11,057 nt of DNA from assembly GCA_023268595.1 (NCBI GenBank), contig JALQUD010000026.1, positions 1 through 11,057 of the forward strand, given 5' to 3'. Made by a program: the position numbers and the translations under genes. The notes below the pieces were generated by a model. The model was given only the letters and a program-made list of their open reading frames with translations, had not been told where the DNA came from and did not search any database. This stretch comes from Candidatus Saccharimonadia bacterium. GTDB taxonomy: Bacteria > Patescibacteriota > Saccharimonadia > Saccharimonadales > UBA4665. This document shows, in pieces, positions 1-7,300 of the stretch (its first letter is position 1; each line of letters begins with the position of its first letter).

Positions 1-1
1 T

Positions 2-3000
2 TCTACCGGTGCGGCCCAGACCGTCAACATCGGTGGTACCGGGGCATCCGGCGGCTCCAACGCTTCTAGCGCCGTGAACCTTCAGGGTGGCGCTACCGCC
101 CTGAAGCTGGCAAACGCTGGAGCCACTATCCAGACGTACACTAACTCAGCTACGGCATTACAGGTCCTCAACTCGAGTGGGTCGGCGGTGTTCGCTGTAG
201 ACACGACAACGGCAAACCTCGTCAGTAACCCGGGCTTCGAGGTTAATACGTCCGGTTGGGCTGCGGCTGCCGGTGCGGCCATCGCGCGCCAGACTACCAA
301 GGCTAATACTTACCTGGGTGTCGCCAGTCTGCAGGTCACCAGCTTGAGCGGTACTGCCAACACCGGCGCCAGCGTCAGTACCTTTACGACTTCTCTGGTG
401 CCAGGCACATACACGCTCAGCTTCTACGCCAAGGCGAGCGGCAGTAACTTTAGCACCCTGAACGTCACCGTCACGGGTGGTGGCGCACCGAGCTGTATCA
501 CTGGTGCGGCCGTGGTAACGAATGGCTTCAAGCGTTTCAGCTGTACGTTCACTAGTACCAGCACTAACGTCACAGCTATCAGCTTTTTGGTTTCTGAAAC
601 CACCCAGCGCGTCTTCTTCCTGGACTCGGTCCAGCTGACCAGTGGCAGCAGTGCCTCGCCATACAGCGTCGGTTCGATACAGTTGCGCGGTGTCGTCAGT
701 ACGCCGGCCACATTCCAGAGCGGCTCGGATTCGACTACCGCTTTCCAGATCCAGAACAGCGCGGGAACAAGTAACTTGTTCGTAGCTGATACGTTGAACG
801 GCAACATTGGCATCGGCACGGGTACTCCTGGATACAAATTGGATGTAGCCGGCGGCGATATCAATATCGGTAGCGGCCAAGCTTACCGCGTCGGTGGCGT
901 GGCTGGCGCTTCGACTACGTGTACTGGCGGCCAGTTCCTGCAGAACGCCACTGTGACCGGTGGTATCGTGACTGCCGCTTCCTGTGGCACGGCCACCAGC
1001 GGCGTCACTACTGTCGGAACTTTCAGCAACACCTCGATCGCCAACGGTGCCAGCATCAGTGGTAACACCATAACCTTCGGTGCGGCCGATGCTACTAATC
1101 CCGGCATGGTGAGCACGGGCACCCAGACCTTCTCCGGCATCAAGACCTTCAGCGGTCCGGCGAACAGCAGTATCGTCAATGTTACTGACGGTACGGCTAC
1201 CGGCTCGATCTTCGTTAATAATGCTTCCGGGAACGCCGGTGTACAGATTGGCTCGACGAGCAACCATAACCTGGGCTTCTTCACGGCTAACGGTTCGCCG
1301 TCGTTGATTCTGACCACTGGCGGCAACTTGAACGTCGTCGGTGGTGGCCTGCAGACCAACGGCACGACCCGCATCGACAACAGCGGTAACTTCAATGGTG
1401 GTAGTGTCACCTCCAGCTCGACGGTGCAGGGTGCTACCGTCAACGCTACGACCGGCTTCCAGATCAATGGTGTAGCTGGTGCGGCCGTATCCTGTAGCGG
1501 CGGCCAGTTCCTGCAGAACGCCACTGTTGCCGGTGGTATCGTCACTGGCGGTGCCTGTGCTACTCCGGTCGACACCGGCGTTACAACGGTCGGCACCTTC
1601 AGTGCCTCCTCTATAGCTAACGGCGCCAGCATCAGCGGCAACACCATCACCTTTGGTCCGGCCGACACGTCGAACCCAGGCATGGTCACTACTGGTACGC
1701 AGACCTTCGGCGGTAACAAGACCATCAGCAGTCTGCCTAACAGCTTCCCGCTGCGTCTGACCGACGGCACGGTCACCATGGGTGCATACATTAACAATGC
1801 CTCTGGTGTAGCTGGTGGTAAGGCCCAGTTCGGTACTATCAGCAACACTGACTTGGCATTCATCACCAACAACAGCGCTGCCCAGCTGATTCTGACTACT
1901 ACTGGTAACCTCAACCTGGTTAGCGGCGCCTACCAGACCAACGGCACGACCCGCATCGACACCAGCGGTAACTTCACCGGTAACGGTGCCAACATTACCG
2001 CCCTGAACGCCGGCAACATCAGTACTGGCACCCTGGGCATCGCCCGTGGTGGTACGGGTAGTACCAGTTACACCACCAACGGCGTGGTCTATAGCAACGG
2101 CAGTGCGCTGGTGTCGACGGCCGCCGGTGCGACCGGCCAGTGTCTGAAGGGTAATACCAGCGCCGCTCCGACCTGGGGTGCCTGTGGTACGGCTTCGACC
2201 ATGCAGGACACGTATGACAACTCGACCAGCCCGCAGATCCAGCTCAACAGCACCAAGGGCGCCGTGGTTTACCGTGACGCCAGCACCACCATCGGCAACT
2301 TGTTCCAGTTACAGAACAGCGCTGGCACGGCTACCTACTTCAGCGTCAGCAGTAGCGCCGTCAACCTGCAGAACACTTCCGGCAACAGCGTCTTCAGCCT
2401 GAACATGAGCACTGGTCATCTGCTGGTCTACAACCCGGCCAACTCAGCTAACTACGCTGATGTCTACTGGGACGGCTCGGCCGGCCAGGCGGTCTTCGCG
2501 GCTTCTGCCGGTAACACTACCCGCGTCGGTAACGGTAGCGGTAACATCTCGCTGCAGCTGAGTAACAGCTCCGATGTATTGCTTGGCACCAAGACTGCCA
2601 CCCTGAGCGGCGCTTACAGTAGTAATGACTTCACCTTCACCCGCAACATTACCGCTGGCACTAACGCCCTGACCGGTAGCGTCGTCAAGCTGGAATCTAC
2701 TAGCACCGGTACTGGCACTGTGGCTAGCAACCTGCTGTGGATCAACGAGAACAACAACAGTGCCACCGGTAACCTGATCCTGGCTACCAAGGGCGGTGCA
2801 GGTAATAACAAGTTCGTGGTCGACACCAACGGTAACACCACTGCGGCCGGCACTATCACCGGTGCCGCCGGCTTCGTGGTCGCCGCCGGCCAGGCCTACA
2901 CCGGTGCCGGTGCGGTCACGCTGTCATCAGGTGCTAGCTCAGCTCTGACGCTGTCCGGCGCTACCGGCGTGACCGTCAATACCGGTACCGGCAACCTCCA

Positions 3001-3583
3001 GATCGGCTCGGCCACCACCGACAGCACCGCCAACTTACTGGTGCTGGACAGCTACAATCAGGCAACCGACCCGACCGGTGTGAACGGGGCCATGTACTAC
3101 AACACCAACATGGGAGTATTCAGGTGCTACGAGAACGGCGCATGGTATGACTGTCTGACCCACCACACAGTCACTTTAACGAGTGACGTTACGGACAGTT
3201 CCGGTGCTTGTACGTTTACGAATGCTACCGGCTTGAGTTTTCCGGTTAACACCGGTCGAGTCTACAGGTTCCATGGGGCGATCAATTATACCTCGGCTGC
3301 TACGACAACGGGCATAGGTATCGCGGCTACAGGACCTAGCGCTAACTTCCTGTCCTATCAGTACTCTAGTGCGTTGACGACAAGCTCACTAGGTGGAGGC
3401 GGCGGTAGCGGTAACAACGCGAGCGGCTGCTCGGCATCTTCGGTGTCAACTGCTGCGAATACGGCTACCGTGGACGGACTCATATCGGCAAGTGCTACCG
3501 GAACACTACAGCTAACATTTGCAACTGAAGTGAATGGATCGGCAGTCGTGCTGAAAGCGGGAAGTACATTAGAATGGTGGTAG
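2..3583 (+). CDS. Giant secreted fibre/adhesin with phage-tail-like modules (5' truncated by window)
   Basis: The frame is open from base 2 to the TAG at 3581-3583, about 1193 codons. The residues before the first possible internal start (GTG at 74) continue the same Ala/Gly/Thr/Ser/Asn beta-repeat style, so the true start and any signal peptide lie upstream. Visible order: fibre repeats (2-212); a CBM_4_9-like domain (about 213-690, opening NLVSNPGFE and closing FFLDSVQL); a spacer with GIGTGTPGYKLDVAG, a phrase typical of phage tail fibres; two ~190-residue repeats (881-1983); a spacer with ARGGTGSTSYTTNGVVYSNG; more beta repeats; a short collar ending CYENGAWYDC; and a ~140-residue C-terminal knob from 3161. 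I see no enzymatic motif and no C-terminal membrane anchor or LPXTG. The likely role is a surface fibre binding a glycan or a partner cell (inference). Codons favour GGT/GGC, ACC and AAC, suggesting high expression, but this bias fades in the knob. The next gene converges with a 1 bp gap. Confidence 0.85.
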   Translation, partial: STGAAQTVNIGGTGASGGSNASSAVNLQGGATALKLANAGATIQTYTNSATALQVLNSSGSAVFAVDTTTANLVSNPGFEVNTSGWAAAAGAAIARQTTKANTYLGVASLQVTSLSGTANTGASVSTFTTSLVPGTYTLSFYAKASGSNFSTLNVTVTGGGAPSCITGAAVVTNGFKRFSCTFTSTSTNVTAISFLVSETTQRVFFLDSVQLTSGSSASPYSVGSIQLRGVVSTPATFQSGSDSTTAFQIQNSAGTSNLFVADTLNGNIGIGTGTPGYKLDVAGGDINIGSGQAYRVGGVAGASTTCTGGQFLQNATVTGGIVTAASCGTATSGVTTVGTFSNTSIANGASISGNTITFGAADATNPGMVSTGTQTFSGIKTFSGPANSSIVNVTDGTATGSIFVNNASGNAGVQIGSTSNHNLGFFTANGSPSLILTTGGNLNVVGGGLQTNGTTRIDNSGNFNGGSVTSSSTVQGATVNATTGFQINGVAGAAVSCSGGQFLQNATVAGGIVTGGACATPVDTGVTTVGTFSASSIANGASISGNTITFGPADTSNPGMVTTGTQTFGGNKTISSLPNSFPLRLTDGTVTMGAYINNASGVAGGKAQFGTISNTDLAFITNNSAAQLILTTTGNLNLVSGAYQTNGTTRIDTSGNFTGNGANITALNAGNISTGTLGIARGGTGSTSYTTNGVVYSNGSALVSTAAGATGQCLKGNTSAAPTWGACGTASTMQDTYDNSTSPQIQLNSTKGAVVYRDASTTIGNLFQLQNSAGTATYFSVSSSAVNLQNTSGNSVFSLNMSTGHLLVYNPANSANYADVYWDGSAGQAVFAASAGNTTRVGNGSGNISLQLSNSSDVLLGTKTATLSGAYSSNDFTFTRNITAGTNALTGSVVKLESTSTGTGTVASNLLWINENNNSATGNLILATKGGAGNNKFVVDTNGNTTAAGTITGAAGFVVAAGQAYTGAGAVTLSSGASSALTLSGATGVTVNTGTGNLQIGSATTDSTANLLVLDSYNQATDPTGVNGAMYYNTNMGVFRCYENGAWYDCLTHHTVTLTSDVTDSSGACTFTNATGLSFPVNTGRVYRFHGAINYTSAATTTGIGIAATGPSANFLSYQYSSALTTSSLGGGGGSGNNASGCSASSVSTAANTATVDGLISASATGTLQLTFATEVNGSAVVLKAGSTLEWW
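213..690 (+). other. CBM-like (CBM_4_9 type) domain within the fibre gene
   Basis: This ~155-residue segment opens with NLVSNPGFEVNTSGW, continues with YTLSFYAKASG, then a Cys pair around SCITGA and FSCTF, and ends with FFLDSVQLTSG. That order (N-P-G-F-E opening, SFYAKAS centre, DxVQL final strand) is the usual pattern of jelly-roll carbohydrate-binding modules found in bacterial surface proteins. The fold is family knowledge; the ligand cannot be read from the sequence. Confidence 0.6.
881..1983 (+). repeat. Two-copy ~190-residue tandem repeat in the fibre gene
   Basis: Copy 1 spans about 881-1453 and copy 2 about 1454-1983, offset 573-582 bases because of small indels. Both copies run in order through a VGGVAG/INGVAG opening, GGQFLQNATV, a GIVT segment, TTVGTFS, SIANGASISGNTITFG, NPGMV, GTQTF, LILTT and TNGTTRID. 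Several stretches are identical or nearly so at DNA level, for example around 925-953 versus 1498-1526. Each copy has a Cys pair exactly 21 codons apart (920/983 and 1493/1556). Confidence 0.85.
3161..3583 (+). other. Phage-tail-like C-terminal knob domain of the fibre
   Basis: The last ~140 residues carry TLTSDV, GLSFPVNTGRVYRFHGAI, YTSAATTTGIGIAATGP and LQLTFATEVNGSAVVLKAG before ending LEWW. This order (SFPV..G..YRF, then YT.AATTTG, then FA.EVNGSAV..KAG) is one I know from C-termini of many phage tail and receptor-binding proteins. A Gly-rich loop (GGGGGSG) interrupts it. Base composition falls here: 27 of 60 are G/C in 3481-3540, against 40 of 60 in 2821-2880 of the fibre body. Confidence 0.6.
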
Positions 3584-3584
3584 G

Positions 3585-4121
3585 TCAGTTGAATTTCTGC
3601 AGAGATTTCATTAGTGCGTTGATGATGTCCGATGACACATCAGGCGTGCCGCTTATGGTTACGAGTGTTTCTTTTGTCTCTATTAATGCCGTAGGGTAAG
3701 ACTTGTTTTTGCCAGTATAAGAAGTTCCATTAGGTGTTTCCAGTTTATCGAATCCTGCTAGTGAGCTGATGAAAGTTTCCTGGTTTGGCTTTGGCTGTTG
3801 GTTAATAGTGATTACCTTAGACCCATCATTCAGTTTAAAAAGCACCAACTGGCTATTGACCGTTACGGAATCTGATTCATATGTGTAGCCTTCGGGAAGC
3901 TCTGACGGGATGAATATATCATAATCAAGGCTACTGAGCTGGCTACTGGATATGTTTGGCTTAGGTGGCTTATTAGTACTGAAGAAATAGAGCGACACAC
4001 ACAGTATCACGGTCCCCAATAGGAATAATGTGCACACCAGACCGACTATATGAACCGGTCGCTTTGAAGTGCTGGCTCTAATGTTGTTGATTTCGTCGTT
4101 GGTTCCATACGGCTTATCCAT
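3585..4121 (-). CDS. Small single-pass membrane protein, INQQPKP family (copy 1)
   Basis: This 178-residue protein has a short polar N-terminus, one strong membrane segment (about residues 23-48, VGLVCTLFLLGTVIL core) and a ~130-residue C-terminal domain expected outside the membrane (N-in topology inferred). Core motifs are IPSELPEGY (71-79), INQQPKP (106-112) and TPNGTSYTG. The protein encoded at 8157-8825 shares the same order of motifs, so the two are paralogues. The function is unknown to me; the P..LPEGY core recalls DUF4367-type extracytoplasmic domains, but only weakly. The gene ends 1 bp from the stop of the large fibre gene on the other strand. The ATG at 4121 is chosen because no earlier start fits and a promoter-like pair lies just upstream. 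The gene is AT-rich (22 of 60 G/C in both 3661-3720 and 3781-3840), unlike its paralogue and the large genes, suggesting separate origin or weak expression. Confidence 0.85.
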   Translation of the reverse strand: MDKPYGTNDEINNIRASTSKRPVHIVGLVCTLFLLGTVILCVSLYFFSTNKPPKPNISSSQLSSLDYDIFIPSELPEGYTYESDSVTVNSQLVLFKLNDGSKVITINQQPKPNQETFISSLAGFDKLETPNGTSYTGKNKSYPTALIETKETLVTISGTPDVSSDIINALMKSLQKFN

Positions 4122-4128
4122 ATTTAAT

Positions 4129-4157
4129 AATCTAAACTAAATGCTTTGAAGTTACAA
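4129..4157 (-). promoter_or_regulatory. Candidate promoter for the first small membrane protein gene
   Basis: Reading the minus strand, TTGTAA (4157-4152) and TAGATT (4134-4129) are separated by 17 bases, each matching 4 of 6 consensus positions. Transcription would start within a base or two of the ATG at 4121, and no Shine-Dalgarno sequence is visible, so the mRNA could be leaderless. Confidence 0.35.
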
Positions 4158-4280
4158 TTTTACAGTAACCAGCACAACGATAGACGAGTAATCAAGGTGA
4201 TATTTATCTCATTTCCTATTTGCAAAGCTTAATCTAGACTGAAGCTATGACTAAAACGGGGGAGTGAGGTGAGAAGCGCC

Positions 4281-4304
4281 AAAGGGGGCGGCGACGGCCC
4301 CTTT
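4281..4304. promoter_or_regulatory. Hairpin in the divergent intergenic region
   Basis: AAAGGGG (4281-4287) pairs with CCCCTTT (4298-4304). After a G-G mismatch, a CG/CG inner stem closes a GCGA tetraloop (4291-4294, GNRA type). Neither strand has a U-tract after the stem, so it is not a standard terminator. It sits about 30 bases upstream of the TATACT box of the following gene. The role is unknown; it could be regulatory or part of a small RNA. The rest of 4122-4350 shows no coding signal. Confidence 0.4.
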
Positions 4305-4327
4305 CTCTATAGGAACCATAAGCTAAA

Positions 4328-4341
4328 ACCGGTATACTGGT
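4328..4341 (+). promoter_or_regulatory. -10 box TATACT within an imperfect palindrome
   Basis: TATACT at 4333-4338 is a good -10 match, 12 bases before the ATG at 4351. It lies within ACCGGTATACTGGT (4328-4341), a 14-base inverted repeat with one mismatched pair. No convincing -35 is visible 16-18 bases upstream, which could mean activator dependence. The same TATACT hexamer precedes the gene at 9036. The operator role is inference. Confidence 0.4.
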
Positions 4342-4350
4342 AATCAGATT

Positions 4351-7300
4351 ATGAGGCGTTCCATCCGGCATGCACACCAGGGTAGGGGGCGGTCTGCGAT
4401 GGCCGGCCGTATTACTCGTGTTGCCGGGGCGCCAGTACGGGGGTGGCGACGCTTCAGCCAGCGGCATCTGGCCACGGTACGGCAGCGGACGGTCGCCGGT
4501 ATCATGGTGCTGACCGTGATAGCTGGCACGGTCATACCGTTGTTCGCTACCGAAAGCAAAGCCTCAGCCTGGTGGAACAACAGCTGGAGTTATCGGCGGG
4601 CCATCACCGTCGACAACACCGACAGTTCAAGCACGTTGACCAACTTTCCGATATTAGTGACACTCAATACCTCTAATATCGATTATTCCAAGACCAAGGC
4701 CGGCGGCGCCGACCTACGCTTCGTCAACAGCGACGACACTACGGCGCTGAGCTATCAGATAGAAACCTGGAACTCCGGCGGCACCAGCACGGTCTGGGTT
4801 AAGATCCCGAGCTTTACCGCCACGCAGTACACGATATATATGTACTACGGTAACGCCGCTGCCACTGATGCGCAGGCTGCGACCAGCGTGTGGGACACTA
4901 ACTATCGCGGTGTCTGGCACCTCAACCAGTCGGGTAACGGCACGGTGGGCGAATTTGCCGACAGCACCAGCAATGGTAATGACGGCCGGGGTGGCGGTGG
5001 TAGCTCGGGTAGTACGCCCAGTCGGGTGGCCGGCCAGATGGGGTATGGCAATAGCTTCGACAACTCCAACGACTACATCTTGGTCCCGTATTCTTCCAGC
5101 CTTGGCATAACCACCGACATCACGACCTCGGGCTGGGTCAAACGTAATACGCTGACGAGCAGCAACGACTTCGACCCTATCATGACCAAGGGCGACACCA
5201 ACCAGGCGATCGACTATGAATTTGGTATCTGTCACATCTACAGTGAGTGTTCTTCCAACAACAATGCCATCGATTTCCAGGCGGGAAATGGTAGTCCGAG
5301 CGGTGTGGCTTCCACCGGATCGGTCAGCGCCAATACCTGGAACTACTTGTCGGTCACCAGGAGCGGTAGCACGGTACGCTTCTACATAAATGGCGTACTA
5401 GACCGTACTACCACTATGGCCAATAGCTTCAGTAACAACACCGGATACAACCTGCTGATAGGGGCCGACGACCTGGGAACGAACTTCGGTTACTTCAACG
5501 GTGTGCTGGATGAGCTGCGGTTATCGAATACTGCCCGCTCGACCGATTGGACCCGTGCGGAATATCTGACTGGCTCGAACCAGATGAACACCTTCGCTTC
5601 GGAGCAGACCCAGGCTAACATCGGCTGGTGGAACAATGGTTGGAGCTATCGCCGGGCGATTACCGTCGACAACTCGGCCAGCACCAGCACACTGGGTAAT
5701 TTTACGGTACGCGTATCGTTGACGGCCTCTAACATCACCTATTCGGCTACCTCGCCGGGCGGGGCGGACATCCGTTTTACCGATGGCACTAACACCACGC
5801 CATTGAGTTATGAGATAGAGCAGTGGAATCCGAATGGTACCAGTGAGATCTGGGTCAAGGTTCCGTCTTTGGTGGCGGGCACCAACACGATCTATATGTA
5901 TTACGGCAACGCTGGTGCGGTTGATAATCAGACTCCTAAGACGGCTTGGGGTGAGCGCTACACCACAATCCAGCATATGAATGATACTCCCGGCCCGTAT
6001 ACGGCCGACTCCACGTCCTACGGCAACAAGGGTAACAAAGCTAGTGCTAACGCGCCTACACCCGATAACTCAGGCAAGGTTGCTGGCGCCCAGTATTTTG
6101 CTGGGTCGCCAGCGGTGTCGACCATTGCCGACCAGGATGTCTTCAGCCCGACGACCAATGATATGTCGGTCTCAGCCTGGGTGCAGGTGCCCGTCGGTGC
6201 TGCGGCGCAAGGCGATGGTGCCTGCGGTGGAACAGGGGCGTACTTCCTAGGCAAAGGCACGACCGGTCAATCGGAATGGATGTTCGAGAACGACAATAAT
6301 ACCAGGCTGTGTTTTACGATGTACCAGCCTGGTGGTTCGGCTTATAACTCGGTGTCGTACGCTACGACCATCAACGACGGCAACTACCATTTCTATGAGG
6401 CGACCATGTCGTACGGCGGGACGCTGATACTGTACCGCGATGGCGTCCAGGTGGCGACGTCGTCCACGGTTTCGGGCGCCATGGCCAACGGTACGGCGCC
6501 GGTGACCATCGGCGCCGTCAACGGCGTCTATGCGACAGCCGAAATCGACGAAGTTCGCATCTCTCGCACCGTCCGCTCGGCAGACTGGGTCAAAGCCGAA
6601 TACAATTCAGCCAACAACACCATCGCGTCATATGGACTGGAAGAGGCTCAGAACAACACCAGTGGTAAGCCGGATGCGCCGGTGATAACGCCGATAAGCT
6701 CGCCAGCCTCGACCACGCCGGTCTTCAAAATGGTTGCCACCGACCAGACCAGCCCGAACTATCTACGCTATAAGATAGAAATCTGTACCGATGCCGACTG
6801 CACGAATGTCGTCCGGACGGTCGACCAGACAGCCTCGCAGTCCGGCTGGTCCGGACAGGACGCCCAGACCAATACGGCGTATGTGGCTGGTACGGGTGGC
6901 GCGGCAAATATCCAGTTTTTGCAGGCAGCTGGTTTCGAGTCGCCTAACCCGAACGTTGCAGATACTAGTGTTGGCGTTACTTTCTCTAATAATGTTACGG
7001 CAAACAGTTTGATTGTCGCGATGCCACGCTGGGGCGATGCGCCGAACAACACGCTTACGAATTGTTCGGATACTGCGGGAAACTCGTATTCTACAGTCAA
7101 TGTTCAGCGAAACACGGGGGCTACGATGTATACGGCAGTCTGCTATGCGGTTAATACTGCGAGTGGAGTGAAGCCGACAGTGAGCGCCGGCTTCACTACG
7201 ACTACCGGTGATACAATTTACCGTTCAATCAATGCCGTTGAATACAGTGGCGTTGCTACTTCCAGTCCACTTGATGTAGCTGGTATGGCGCAAGGAACAG

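Noticed and set aside
158..1914. Long open frames on the minus strand (158-1267 and 883-1914) opposite the fibre gene
   Set aside because: They arise from the biased codons of the plus-strand gene. Their translations lack domain patterns, and the plus frame has clear repeats and recognised domains.
2..3583. Prophage remnant
   Set aside because: Phage-like modules are limited to fibre-type sequence. No terminase, capsid, portal, tail tube, integrase or lysis gene is present in the window.
2..3583. Diversity-generating retroelement target at the fibre tip
   Set aside because: There is no reverse transcriptase gene and no second near-copy of the tip with adenine-specific differences in the window.
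4281..4310. Rho-independent terminator
   Set aside because: The stem is sound but is followed by CTCTAT on the plus strand and GGCGC on the minus strand, with no U-tract, and both flanking genes are transcribed away from it.
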